A DNA stretch of 64,000 bases, from contig NZ_WQEG01000011.1 of the NCBI RefSeq assembly GCF_013033515.1, forward strand, positions 1 through 64,000, in the 5' to 3' direction. Under the pieces are notes generated by a model. The model did not search any database. It had not been told where the DNA came from and saw nothing but the letters and a program-made list of their open reading frames with translations. Shown piece after piece: positions 8,527 through 19,306 of the stretch. The translations under genes and the position numbers were made by a program. The first letter of the stretch is position 1, and the number at the start of each line of letters is the position of its first letter. The stretch comes from Ruegeria sp. HKCCA6707 (GTDB taxonomy: Bacteria; Pseudomonadota; Alphaproteobacteria; Rhodobacterales; Rhodobacteraceae).

Positions 8527-10710
8527 ATGGCTGAGTCCAAGCGCCGAAAGTCGCCGCTGGTTGCGGACAAGCGCTATCCGTCGAAGGGGCGAAAGCCTTC
8601 GGCGAAAAAGCGCGTTGCGAAACCGGCGGGTAAGAAGGCGACAGCGCGAAAAACGACAACGCGGCGCACCACGCGCAAGCGATCCACTCGCAAACGTGGT
8701 GGTGGCGGTGGCTTTTTCCGACGCCTGTTCCGCTGGATTTGGCGGATGATCTGGGGTCTAACCTGGCGCGTTGGAGCGGTATCGGCCTTGCTGCTGGCCC
8801 TGGCTGTTGGTGTCGTCTATTCCTCTTTGCCCGAAGTCGACGCGCTGATGGATGGCCGCGCGAAGGGCTCGGTGACACTGCTGGACCGGGACGGCAAGGT
8901 CTTCGCCTGGCGCGGGGACCAGTTTGGTGGGGTTATCACGGCTGACACGGTCTCACCCCATCTGAAACACGCGGTCGTCGCAACTGAGGATAAACGCTTT
9001 TATCGTCATTTCGGGGTAAGCCCCCGCGGTGTGGCAAGCGCGGTGCGCATCAACCTGCGAGAAGGACGCGGGCCGCTTTCGGGCCATGGTGGATCGACGA
9101 TTTCGCAACAAACCGCCAAGCTGCTGTGCCTTGGAGTGGTTTATGAGCCGGACCAATGGGAATCCGAGGCTGCGTATGAGGCCGATTGCCGACAGGGGTC
9201 TTTGTGGCGCAAGGCGAAAGAGGCGATCTATGCGATAGCGATGGAGGTCAAGTACTCCAAGGACGAGATTCTGACGATTTATCTGAACCGGGCCTATCTG
9301 GGCTCGGGCGCGCGCGGGTTCGAAGCTGCGAGCCAAAGGTATTTCGGCAAATCCGCCGCCGAAGTTGCCCCTGCCGAGGCGGCCATGTTGGCCGGGTTGC
9401 TGGTGGCACCGACGCGGTTTGCGCCAACGAACAATCTGCAACGCTCGCAGGATCGGGCGCGGCTGGTAGTTGGGCTGATGGAGGAACAGGGTTATCTGTC
9501 CGCAGCGCAGGCCAGCGAGGCGCGCAGCCGTCCGGCGCAACTGTCCGAGGCCGCGGCGGCGCGGGCGGGCGGGTATTTCGCCGATTGGGTTATGGCCAGC
9601 GGGCCCGAGTTCTTCACGCGCAACACCACCGAAGATGTGGTGATCCGCACAACGCTGGACCAACGCTTGCAAAGTTCGGCAGAAGACGCGTTGAAATACA
9701 TCTTTGAGGAAAAGGTGCGCGAGGGCTCCAAAGCGCAGGCCGCGATCGTGGTGATGTCTGCCGATGGTGCGGTTCGGGCAATGGTCGGCGGGCGCAAGAC
9801 CCGCGTTTCCGGCGCATTCAACCGTGCCACCCAGGCGCTGCGCCAGACCGGGTCTTCGTTCAAACCGTTTGTTTATGCCACGGCTCTTGAACTGGGCTAT
9901 TCGCCTCTGGATACCGTGATGGACGAGCCCTATTGCGTCGACATCCCCGGCTCGGGCCAGTGGTGCCCCAAGAACTATACCAACAAGTTCTACGGCCGCG
10001 TGACGCTGGCGGATGCGCTGATGAACTCTTTGAACATTCCAGCGGTAAAAGTGGCCGAGATTTCGGGGCTTGAGAATGTGCGCACCGTGGCCAGTGGATT
10101 TGGCATCGCCAGCGATCTGGCCCAGGGACCAGCGTTGGCGCTGGGTGCGTCGGAAAGCACGCTGATCGAGATGACGGGCGCCTATGCCGGTATCTTGAAC
10201 GGCGGGTCTGCGGTTGAACCTTATGGTCTGACCGAATTGAAGCTGCTGGGGGACGAAACCCCCGTCATGGTGACCACAACAGGGATCGGTGAACGGGTGA
10301 TCAATGACAAGGCTGCCCGCGAACTCACCTGGATGATGGAACGCGTGGTGTCGGAAGGCACCGGCGGTCGCGCCAAATTGCCGGGTTGGCAGGTTGCGGG
10401 CAAAACCGGCACCACACAGGCCGCGCGGGATGCCTGGTTCATCGGGTTTACCGCAGATTACGTGGCCGGTGTCTGGATGGGCTATGATGACAACACGCCG
10501 CTGTCAGGCGTCACAGGCGGCGGTCTGCCCGCCGAGATCTGGCGCGAAACCATGTTGCGTATCACCGATGGGATGACACCGACTCCTTTGCCCATGTCAG
10601 CACCCGAACCTCCGGTTCAAACGGCTCAGCCGCAACGACAACAGCGCCGCCAGCAAGGCGGTTTCGCGCAGGACATCAACAACCTGTTGAACAGTATTTT
10701 TGGGAACTGA
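8527..10710 (+). CDS. Class A penicillin-binding protein (PBP1A family)
   Basis: A 727-residue bifunctional murein synthase. Residues 1-70 are an unusually Lys/Arg/Thr-rich cytoplasmic tail ending in a Gly run; a single membrane anchor lies at about 80-102. The glycosyltransferase domain has ATEDKRFYRHFG and GGSTISQQTAKL; the transpeptidase domain has S443-S-F-K (SxxK), SLN in NSLNIPAVK and K626-T-G-T-T. It polymerises glycan strands and cross-links peptides in the periplasm. A Gln/Arg-rich C-terminal tail (PQRQQRRQQGG) follows. It is a single gene ending at a terminator shared with leuB. Confidence 0.94.
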   Translation: MAESKRRKSPLVADKRYPSKGRKPSAKKRVAKPAGKKATARKTTTRRTTRKRSTRKRGGGGGFFRRLFRWIWRMIWGLTWRVGAVSALLLALAVGVVYSSLPEVDALMDGRAKGSVTLLDRDGKVFAWRGDQFGGVITADTVSPHLKHAVVATEDKRFYRHFGVSPRGVASAVRINLREGRGPLSGHGGSTISQQTAKLLCLGVVYEPDQWESEAAYEADCRQGSLWRKAKEAIYAIAMEVKYSKDEILTIYLNRAYLGSGARGFEAASQRYFGKSAAEVAPAEAAMLAGLLVAPTRFAPTNNLQRSQDRARLVVGLMEEQGYLSAAQASEARSRPAQLSEAAAARAGGYFADWVMASGPEFFTRNTTEDVVIRTTLDQRLQSSAEDALKYIFEEKVREGSKAQAAIVVMSADGAVRAMVGGRKTRVSGAFNRATQALRQTGSSFKPFVYATALELGYSPLDTVMDEPYCVDIPGSGQWCPKNYTNKFYGRVTLADALMNSLNIPAVKVAEISGLENVRTVASGFGIASDLAQGPALALGASESTLIEMTGAYAGILNGGSAVEPYGLTELKLLGDETPVMVTTTGIGERVINDKAARELTWMMERVVSEGTGGRAKLPGWQVAGKTGTTQAARDAWFIGFTADYVAGVWMGYDDNTPLSGVTGGGLPAEIWRETMLRITDGMTPTPLPMSAPEPPVQTAQPQRQQRRQQGGFAQDINNLLNSIFGN

Positions 10711-10754
10711 TTGGGTCCGACGTCGGTTTTCGACAAACGATCCTAAGGAGCAAA

Positions 10755-10784
10755 GACCCCACCTATCTGTCGATCGGTGGGGTC
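10755..10784. terminator. Bidirectional terminator between the PBP gene and leuB
   Basis: Stem GACCCCACC (10755-10763) / GGTGGGGTC (10776-10784) with AAA before and CCTTTTA after. It lies between two converging genes. Confidence 0.85.
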
Positions 10785-10793
10785 CTTTTACGT

Positions 10794-11897
10794 TCAGAGG
10801 CTTTCGTCCAGCGCTTTCAGAATCGCGTCGCCCATTTCTGTTGTCGAGACGGGTGTGACACCTTCGTCTGCCAGCAGATCTCCGGTGCGAACGCCGTCAG
10901 CCAGAACCTTTTCAATCGCAGCTTCCAGGCGGTCAGCTTCGGCGCCTTGGTCAAAGCTGTAGCGCAGCGCCATGGCGAAGCTGAGGATACAGGCGATCGG
11001 GTTGGCCTTGCCCTGACCCGCGATGTCGGGGGCCGAGCCGTGGACGGGTTCATACATGGCCTTGGGGCGACCATTCTCCATCGGTGCACCCAGGCTGGCC
11101 GAGGGCAGCATACCCAGCGACCCGGTCAGCATCGCGGCACAGTCGGACAGAATATCGCCGAACAGGTTATCGGTCACGATGACGTCAAACTGTTTCGGAG
11201 CCCGCACCAGCTGCATCGCGCCGTTGTCGGCATACATATGCGTCACTTCAACCTCGGGATAGTCCTTTGCCACACGATCCACGACCTCGCGCCAGAGGAT
11301 GCCCGATTCCATGACGTTGGCTTTCTCCATCGAGCACAGCTTTTTGTTCCGGCGCATCGCCAGTTCAAACGCTGAGCGCGCAGCGCGTTCGATCTCGGAT
11401 TCGGTATAGCGTTGGGTGTTGATCCCCACGCGCTCGTTGCCTTCTTCGAAAATGCCCCGCGGCTCACCGAAATAGACGCCCGAGGTCAGTTCGCGCACGA
11501 TCATGATGTCGAGGCCGGCCACGATATCCTTTTTCAGCGACGAAAAATCCGCCAGTGCGTCGAAGCATTGTGCCGGGCGCAGGTTGGAATACAGATCCAT
11601 TTCCTTGCGCAATCGCAGCAGCCCGCGTTCGGGTTTCAGGCTGAAATCCAGATCGTCGTATTTCGGGCCACCAACAGCGCCCAGCAGAACGGCATCTGCC
11701 GCTTGCGCTTTGGCCATGGTTTCATCCGAAAGCGGTTTGCCATGGGCGTCGTAAGCCGCACCGCCTACCAGATCCTCGCTCACGTCAAAGTGAAGGTCCC
11801 GGTTCGCACCGAACCAATCGATGATTCTGCGCACTTCGGCCATAACTTCCGGGCCAATTCCGTCTCCGGGCAGGATAAGGAGCGAAGGGTTGGACAT
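10794..11897 (-). CDS. leuB: 3-isopropylmalate dehydrogenase
   Basis: A 367-residue NAD-dependent beta-decarboxylating dehydrogenase that converts 3-isopropylmalate to 2-oxoisocaproate in leucine synthesis. The N-terminal [13 protein letters not shown], the [16 protein letters not shown] active-site block, and [20 protein letters not shown] (metal and NAD site) are diagnostic. ATG 11897 has AGGAG eight bases upstream. It is separate from leuCD, which lie about 6 kb away on the same strand. Length matches the family. Confidence 0.97.
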   Translation of the reverse strand: MSNPSLLILPGDGIGPEVMAEVRRIIDWFGANRDLHFDVSEDLVGGAAYDAHGKPLSDETMAKAQAADAVLLGAVGGPKYDDLDFSLKPERGLLRLRKEMDLYSNLRPAQCFDALADFSSLKKDIVAGLDIMIVRELTSGVYFGEPRGIFEEGNERVGINTQRYTESEIERAARSAFELAMRRNKKLCSMEKANVMESGILWREVVDRVAKDYPEVEVTHMYADNGAMQLVRAPKQFDVIVTDNLFGDILSDCAAMLTGSLGMLPSASLGAPMENGRPKAMYEPVHGSAPDIAGQGKANPIACILSFAMALRYSFDQGAEADRLEAAIEKVLADGVRTGDLLADEGVTPVSTTEMGDAILKALDESL

Positions 11898-11987
11898 GAA
11901 GGATCTCCTTGCGTTTCGTTGCACAGGCCCTAGCGTTTGCGGCGCATCGGGTCAATGAGATGGCCCTTCAATCCATAAGGAAAACAC

Positions 11988-12515
11988 ATGCTGACATCTG
12001 GAAATCCGGTTCCCGCGTTGAAAATCGATACTGTCGCTCATGGCAGCTTCGATCTGGATGCCGACAAGGGCGAAAATGGAACGTTGGTGATTCAATACCG
12101 CGGGTTGCATTGCCCCATTTGTCTAAAGCAAATGGCCGAAGTCGAAGGGGTGCTGGATGAGTTCGCCGAACTTGGGATCGAAGTGATCATGATCACCACA
12201 GATACTGCCGAGCGAACCGCAGAGGCAGTCGAAAAAGCAGGAGTCTCGCGTCTGCGGGTTGGGCATGGTCTGCCAATGTCTGAAGCACGCGACGCCTGGG
12301 GCTTGCAGATCTCAACCGCGCGCGAAGGCAGCGCCGAACCGGACTTCTTTGCCGAACCCGGCCATTTCTACGTGGCTCCGGACCGGACGCTTTATTACGC
12401 TTGGCAGCAAACCACCCCGTTCGGGCGTCCTGCGATGTCAGATATTATTGGTGGTCTGAAATTCACACAGAACAACAATTACCCGCCGCGCGGCACCTAT
12501 ACCGGCGCGTTGTAA
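11988..12515 (+). CDS. Peroxiredoxin-like AhpC/TSA family protein
   Basis: A 175-residue thioredoxin-fold protein with a C42-P-I-C45 motif following a hydrophobic strand (TLVIQYRGLHCPIC). Members of the AhpC/TSA family reduce peroxides with an active cysteine; the CxxC here is closer to thioredoxin-like redoxins than to the PxxxT/SxxC of true peroxiredoxins, so a disulfide-reductase or peroxidase role is possible. AAGGA precedes ATG 11988. It converges on oxyR and lies near katG, so an oxidative-stress role is plausible from context only. Confidence 0.8.
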   Translation: MLTSGNPVPALKIDTVAHGSFDLDADKGENGTLVIQYRGLHCPICLKQMAEVEGVLDEFAELGIEVIMITTDTAERTAEAVEKAGVSRLRVGHGLPMSEARDAWGLQISTAREGSAEPDFFAEPGHFYVAPDRTLYYAWQQTTPFGRPAMSDIIGGLKFTQNNNYPPRGTYTGAL

Positions 12516-12526
12516 CGCCAAATTCC

Positions 12527-12563
12527 CGGCGATGCGCTGAACAGAGCGTCATGCGCATCGCCG
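12527..12563. terminator. Hairpin between the peroxiredoxin-like gene and oxyR
   Basis: A perfect 11-bp stem CGGCGATGCGC / GCGCATCGCCG with a 15-base loop. Only a weak T stretch (CTTTGGTTT) follows, so it is terminator-like rather than certain. It lies between converging genes. Confidence 0.65.
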
Positions 12564-12589
12564 CTTTGGTTTGGCATGGCCCGACTCTG

Positions 12590-13525
12590 TTACAGGCTCC
12601 GCGCCCAGCCGCTTTGATCGGCATGCAAGGCAAGATGTGCCTCGGCCGTTTTGCGGATGACCGCCCCGATCTGCAGGATCTCGGCGCTGAGCGGGCTGCT
12701 TTTGCGCCAGATTAGTCCCACACTGCGCGACGGTGCCGGAGAAGGAAATCGGGCCACGGACACCTCGGCCGAGCGGATTTCCAGCGACAGCGCCATTTCG
12801 GGGATCAAAGTGATGCCGATCCCGGCGCCCACCATTTGCACCAGTGTCGAAAGCGAACTGCCCTCCATGATCTGCTTGGGTCGGGCATTTGCCGGGTCGC
12901 AAAACGACAAAGCTTGATCGCGGAAACAGTGCCCTTCCTCTAGCAGCAGCAGATCCATGGCAGACAGTTGCGACGGGCTGGGGATCGGGTTGCCAGCATC
13001 CCTGGCGGAGCGGACCAACAGAAACTCTTCTTCGAACAGCGCAAATTCCTGCAACGTGGGTTCCGAGATCGGAAGCGCGACGATGGCCAGGTCCAGTTTC
13101 GACGCGGTCATTTCGCTAAGCAGTGTCTCGGTTACCGTCTCTTTGGGTTCCAGTGTCAGATTCGGGAATCGGGCCGCCAGTGCCTGAATGACTGTCGGTA
13201 GCAAATAGGGCGCGATGGTCGGGATCATCCCGATCCGCAAGCGCCCAGAAAAGGGCGCAGCTGCCCTGCGCGACAGGTTTCCCAGGTCGTCCACGCGTTC
13301 CAAAATATCCTGCGCCCGTTCCAATATATCCTCACCAAACGAGGTCAGGCGGATCTCGCGCGCAGCACGTTCGACCAGGGGGCGGCCCATGATTGCCTCC
13401 ATTTCTTTGATCTGAACGGACAGTGCGGGTTGCGAGATTGAACAGGCATCAGCCGCGCGCCCGAAATGCCCATGAGAGGCCAATGCGGTGAAATATCGAA
13501 GGTGTTTCAGGGTCAGGCTTTTCAT
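12590..13525 (-). CDS. oxyR: Hydrogen peroxide-inducible LysR regulator
   Basis: A 311-residue LysR-type regulator: N-terminal winged HTH (LKHLRYFTALASHGHFGRAA, about residues 5-65) and a C-terminal sensor domain. The two redox cysteines are C200 and C209 in LEEGHCFRDQALSFC, one position from C199/C208 of E. coli OxyR, which form the peroxide-sensing disulfide. It is divergent from katG across a 104-bp gap with a palindromic operator, the textbook arrangement. It is therefore expected to activate katG and repress itself. Confidence 0.96.
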   Translation of the reverse strand: MKSLTLKHLRYFTALASHGHFGRAADACSISQPALSVQIKEMEAIMGRPLVERAAREIRLTSFGEDILERAQDILERVDDLGNLSRRAAAPFSGRLRIGMIPTIAPYLLPTVIQALAARFPNLTLEPKETVTETLLSEMTASKLDLAIVALPISEPTLQEFALFEEEFLLVRSARDAGNPIPSPSQLSAMDLLLLEEGHCFRDQALSFCDPANARPKQIMEGSSLSTLVQMVGAGIGITLIPEMALSLEIRSAEVSVARFPSPAPSRSVGLIWRKSSPLSAEILQIGAVIRKTAEAHLALHADQSGWARSL

Positions 13526-13543
13526 AGCTAGAGATTATCAAAA

Positions 13544-13572
13544 CTATTAGAAGTTCCAATTGGAATTTATAG
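13544..13572. promoter_or_regulatory. Probable OxyR operator between oxyR and katG
   Basis: A perfect 12-bp palindrome TTCCAATTGGAA (13554-13565) is framed symmetrically by CTAT (13544-13547) and ATAG (13569-13572). ATAG/CTAT half-sites with regular spacing are the OxyR recognition elements in E. coli. The site starts 18 bp from the oxyR start and ends 57 bp from katG, fitting dual control. Confidence 0.7.
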
Positions 13573-13599
13573 TAGAAACGTTCTAAGTTTTGCCCATAA

Positions 13600-15810
<2,211 letters not shown>

Positions 15811-15832
15811 GCCGGTTCGAACGCAATGATAT

Positions 15833-15866
15833 GGCCGGGCAGGGGTATCCTTGCCCGGCCTATTTT
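15833..15866 (+). terminator. Terminator after katG
   Basis: A stem of about 12 bp, GGCCGGGCA with a GGG extension pairing to CCT and TGCCCGGCC, capped by a GTAT loop and followed by TATTTT. Confidence 0.9.
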
Positions 15867-15887
15867 GTGCCTTGAGGCTCAAAAGCG

Positions 15888-16913
15888 CTATTTGGTCAGA
15901 TCAACCCAAACAAGCCGATGGCGACTGGCTGCCCTTGCCGCGTCACCGGGGGCGGTGTCTGGTGCGGGCCAGTGAACACCCGCATCCAGAACGGTCCAGT
16001 CGGTGGATGGCAGCACATAATCCACACGCATCTCTCCGACCGCTTTCCACTCGACAGTGGCGATGTCGCCCTCGGGCGTTGTGGGCAGAGGGTCTTGCAG
16101 CTTGGGGTGCTCCAACAGATCGCGCATGGCCTGTCTGTGGCCATCTCCTGCGTTCGGGTCCAGATTGGCATCACCCGCGATCACAAACGGAACTGTGGGC
16201 GGCTCCCCGAATTCTCCGTCCAACAGCAGCGACCACAGCCGGGTTTCGTCACGATTGCGCAGCCCGTTGCGATCTTCGGGGCCGTCAAAAACCGGCGGTG
16301 TGGCATGGTAGGTCAAAAGATTGATCCGCCCCAATGGCGTGTCAATCGGTACGATCCAATGGGCGGAAGAAGACAGGCGTTGTATTTCCTGTGCTTGGGC
16401 CGAAGGAAAGGGCATCCCATCTTGCGTTGGCAGGGTCGCGCCGGGAAGATCCTTCCACAACAGGTCCGAGAAATCGCGGATGTCTTCGGTTTGGATCGGG
16501 TGGCGCGACAGGACGGCCAGCCCTCCGTTTCCGGTAAACCGCCCCCATCCTTGTGCATCCCCGGGCTGCTGCATACGCCCGTCGCCATCCATGTCCAGAT
16601 CGGTCGCCATCCCGGAATTGGGCTGCGCGCTGAACCAATGCGGATAGGACAGGCCATCTGAGCCGAGCGCATCAATCAGGGCTTGTACCGCCAGCCCGTC
16701 CAGATCCCAATCGATGCTCTGCAGTGCGACGACGTCGGGTCTGGTTTCCACAAGAACCGCGACAATAGCCGCAACTTGGGGATCCTGCCGCTGGATGTCT
16801 TTCAGCAACAGGCCCGGTCCTTCCCGGCTGAGCTCGGTGTTGAAACTGGCAACCCGGATCGCCTCTGCCTGTGCCGCAAATGGCAAAAGCAGCAGGGTAA
16901 GGCTGCGGATCAT
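15888..16913 (-). CDS. Secreted endonuclease/exonuclease/phosphatase-family protein
   Basis: A 341-residue protein with a signal peptide (residues 1-17, SLTLLLLPFAAQAEA) followed by an EEP (DNase I-like) fold: RVASFNTEL at the start, VVALQSIDWD, a WFSAQPNSG stretch, FVIAGDANLDPN (metal-binding Asp/Asn) and a C-terminal SRHRLVWVDL with the catalytic His. The second position that is usually the metal-binding Glu (QE) appears as QS, so activity may be altered. Exported members cleave DNA, phosphoesters or lipids; the substrate is unknown. Its ATG overlaps the stop of the upstream membrane gene by four bases (ATGA). Confidence 0.85.
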   Translation of the reverse strand: MIRSLTLLLLPFAAQAEAIRVASFNTELSREGPGLLLKDIQRQDPQVAAIVAVLVETRPDVVALQSIDWDLDGLAVQALIDALGSDGLSYPHWFSAQPNSGMATDLDMDGDGRMQQPGDAQGWGRFTGNGGLAVLSRHPIQTEDIRDFSDLLWKDLPGATLPTQDGMPFPSAQAQEIQRLSSSAHWIVPIDTPLGRINLLTYHATPPVFDGPEDRNGLRNRDETRLWSLLLDGEFGEPPTVPFVIAGDANLDPNAGDGHRQAMRDLLEHPKLQDPLPTTPEGDIATVEWKAVGEMRVDYVLPSTDWTVLDAGVHWPAPDTAPGDAARAASRHRLVWVDLTK

Positions 16914-17740
16914 GCGGTTTGAGTGGTCTCGGATGTGGTGTAGGCGCGCCGCTTGTCTACGATCAGAGCGGCGATGCGCAACGTGGCCATGCCCCGCATG
17001 ATCATACTGGCAGGAAGAAAGGCCCAAGCGCTTAGCGTCCAGATCAGCGTCTGGGGATTGGCCAGGCTGATCGGCATGACGAAAGACGAAAGCAGCTTGA
17101 TCATCGCAGGGATCAGGAAGGGCAGCAAAATACCGATTGAGATGTTCAGACGTCCGTCGCGCTGCAAACGTGTGACCACATCAACGCCTTTGGTGGGATC
17201 AAACAGCGGCAGGTTGGTCCAGACATTGAAAGCGCCGTTTCCGGTCGGCCAGCCGCGCATTTTCACCGCGTAGAAGAAGCTGGCGATTGTGACCAGTGCT
17301 GCGACATAGGCGATACTGGCACAGATCCGGACAAGTTCGATCAGCGCGACACTTGCGTCGTTGGGCAGCACGAGAACAACCAAACGCACCGGCGAATAGG
17401 GGAAATCAGCCACGTTGGCGACCGCGAGCCCCATCGCGTAAAACAGATTTGTCAATTCGGTCGGGCTGTACATGTCCTTGCAGATCAGCGTCAGGAACGT
17501 CACCATTGAGGTGAGCCCGACAAAGCGCAGGCGGTTCACCGGCGGCGCGTCACGGAATTCAATGAAGCTTGGGAACGCCGAGTTGTACTCGGAGAAGGTC
17601 AGAATAAAGGCCAGAATCGCCAAGAAAACGACGATCTCGGTGCCGTTCAGCGTCGAAACCGGAAGATACAACGCAGGGGTGAGCACCATGAGCGCCACCA
17701 ATAATCCCCGAATTGCCGCTCCCATCGTGCGTGCAATCAC
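16910..17740 (-). CDS. Polytopic membrane protein of unknown function
   Basis: A 276-residue protein with about six to seven hydrophobic segments, for example LLVALMVLTPALYLPV, VVFLAILAFILTFS, IAYVAALVTIASFFYAV and ISIGILLPFLIPAMIKLLSSFV. I do not recognise the family. The GTG at 17740 is taken as start; an ATG five codons inside (17725) is an alternative. It is translationally coupled (ATGA) to the downstream EEP-family exported protein, so the two probably work together or are co-regulated. Confidence 0.75.
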   Translation of the reverse strand: MIARTMGAAIRGLLVALMVLTPALYLPVSTLNGTEIVVFLAILAFILTFSEYNSAFPSFIEFRDAPPVNRLRFVGLTSMVTFLTLICKDMYSPTELTNLFYAMGLAVANVADFPYSPVRLVVLVLPNDASVALIELVRICASIAYVAALVTIASFFYAVKMRGWPTGNGAFNVWTNLPLFDPTKGVDVVTRLQRDGRLNISIGILLPFLIPAMIKLLSSFVMPISLANPQTLIWTLSAWAFLPASMIMRGMATLRIAALIVDKRRAYTTSETTQTA

Positions 17741-18067
17741 TATCCGTACCCTTTTTCAAACCGGATTAGTCGATTCTACGCCGACCTATTTCCAACTTGT
17801 GCCAGCCGCTCTTCTTTGACCGATGCCTCATTCGGATCAACAGTGGCGGCATTGAACTGACTGCTCAAGCCAAGCTGCAGAAAACATGTCGTTTAGGGCA
17901 AAAAGATGGCGAAACTGGTGCGGCTTTGCATCATTTCCGACGCAAATTCGACGTGTATCTTAATCCACACGCTACATGTTGTGGTTGCTGAGCTTGATGC
18001 ACCTATAAATTTAATAAGGGGTGCTACTGCACCCCTTTAAGTTGATTCGCACAGAATCACTCTGAGC
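17741..18067. other. Intergenic region, 327 bp
   Basis: Holds the presumed promoter of the membrane-EEP gene pair (minus strand, left end) and a terminator-like hairpin (18016-18037) for the leu operon at the right end. A plus-strand open frame of about 64 codons near 17797-17991 has no ribosome binding site or protein-like composition and is not called. Confidence 0.5.
18016..18037 (-). terminator. Terminator-like hairpin after leuD
   Basis: Perfect 9-bp stem AAGGGGTGC / GCACCCCTT with a 4-base loop. On the minus strand it is followed by ATTAAATTTAT, a moderate T-rich tail. It lies 31 bp past the leuD stop. Confidence 0.7.
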
Positions 18068-18673
18068 CTAGACCCAAGGCCGTGCCTGACTCGCATGTTC
18101 CTCGAACTTGTCGATGTGATGATCCTTTTCCATCGTCAGCCCGATATCGTCCAAACCGTTCAGCAGGCAATGCTTGCGGTGCGGGTCGATGTCGAACGCG
18201 ATTTCCACGCCATCCGAGGTGGTGATCGTCTGATCTTCGAGATGCACGGTCATGCGGGCGTTTTCACCCTTGTGTGCGTCTTCCATGAGAACGGCGTGAT
18301 GCTCTTCTTCAACAACGATAGGCAGGATGCCGTTCTTGAAGCAGTTGTTGAAAAAGATGTCGGCAAAGCTGGTCGAGATCACAACCTTGATGCCAAAATC
18401 CTTGATCGCCCAAGGCGCATGTTCACGCGACGAACCGCAGCCGAAATTGTCGCCAGCGACCAGAATCTCGGTGTTGCGATATGCTGGCTTGTTCAGAACG
18501 AACTCTTCGTTTTCTCCGCCATGATCGTGATAGCGCATCTCGTCAAACAGAACGACGCCCAGGCCGGACCGTTTGATTGTTTTCAGGTGTACTTTGGGGA
18601 TGATCATATCGGTGTCGATATTGATCAATGGCATTGGGGCGGCCACCCCGTGGACTTTTTCAAACTTTTCCAT
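18068..18673 (-). CDS. leuD: 3-isopropylmalate dehydratase small subunit
   Basis: A 201-residue swivel subunit that pairs with LeuC to isomerise 2- to 3-isopropylmalate. Family motifs are [15 protein letters not shown] near the N-terminus and [18 protein letters not shown] in the middle. ATG 18673 has AGGAG upstream; starting at an earlier in-frame ATG (18706) would add 11 unconserved residues. It is third in the leuC - hdeD-like - leuD row, separated from leuC by a membrane gene, which is unusual because leuC and leuD are normally adjacent. Confidence 0.96.
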   Translation of the reverse strand: MEKFEKVHGVAAPMPLINIDTDMIIPKVHLKTIKRSGLGVVLFDEMRYHDHGGENEEFVLNKPAYRNTEILVAGDNFGCGSSREHAPWAIKDFGIKVVISTSFADIFFNNCFKNGILPIVVEEEHHAVLMEDAHKGENARMTVHLEDQTITTSDGVEIAFDIDPHRKHCLLNGLDDIGLTMEKDHHIDKFEEHASQARPWV

Positions 18674-18715
18674 GTCTACACTCCTGCGAGAGAGGGCCGC
18701 GCCCAAATCCCGCGT

Positions 18716-19270
18716 TTAAGCTTCTTTCGCTTCGGTTGTTTCGTCCTTGGGTGCGTTCTTGACGAAGAACGCCATGAAGACCAATCCAAACCCGTTGAAC
18801 AGCATCTCGATGCCCAGGAAAATCCCCAGAATGCTCAGCAGAGCAGCCGGCTCTTTGCCCACATAAGTCCAGATGATACCGGCGAGGACGATCGACAAGA
18901 TGCCCGAGATCATCGTGGGCCAGAAAAACTGTGTTCCTTTCATCTGGAACGACAGAATGACCCGCGCAATGCCGCCTGCCATGAACAGGATCAGCATCAC
19001 GGTCGCCAAGGTTAGCGTGCCTTGCAACGGGTGATCCAGGAAGGACCAGCCCAGGAACAGCATGACCGCACCCATGATGAGTGACAGGATCTTGTTACCG
19101 GCGCCTTCAACAGTGAAGCCACCAACAATCTGCAACCCGCCCGCAATCAGCAGCAACACACCGGTCACCACTGTTACGGCAACGGATGCAACCACCGGTG
19201 CGCCCAGCACAAACACGCCGAACGCTATGGATAGAAGCCCCAGCAGAAGCCATTTGATCCAGTCACTCAT
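18716..19270 (-). CDS. HdeD-family (DUF308) membrane protein
   Basis: A 184-residue protein with six hydrophobic segments in pairs (IKWLLLGLLSIAFGVFVLG, VTGVLLLIAGGLQIVGGF, LIMGAVMLFLGWSFL, LILFMAGGIARVILSFQM, ISGILSIVLAGIIW, ILGIFLGIEMLFNGFGLV). This is the DUF308/HdeD layout; E. coli HdeD is an acid-resistance membrane protein. The charged C-terminal tail (KDETTEAKEA) is cytoplasmic-like. It sits between leuC and leuD on the same strand with short gaps, so it should be co-transcribed with them, although no metabolic link is known to me. Confidence 0.88.
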   Translation of the reverse strand: MSDWIKWLLLGLLSIAFGVFVLGAPVVASVAVTVVTGVLLLIAGGLQIVGGFTVEGAGNKILSLIMGAVMLFLGWSFLDHPLQGTLTLATVMLILFMAGGIARVILSFQMKGTQFFWPTMISGILSIVLAGIIWTYVGKEPAALLSILGIFLGIEMLFNGFGLVFMAFFVKNAPKDETTEAKEA

Positions 19271-19306
19271 GATTCAATCCCTCAAATATCTAGATATGAG
19301 CGGACC

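Noticed and set aside
17797..17991. Plus-strand 64-codon ORF in the 17.7-18.1 kb gap
   Set aside because: No ribosome binding site, mixed Cys/His/Arg composition and no hydrophobic or domain pattern; probably chance.
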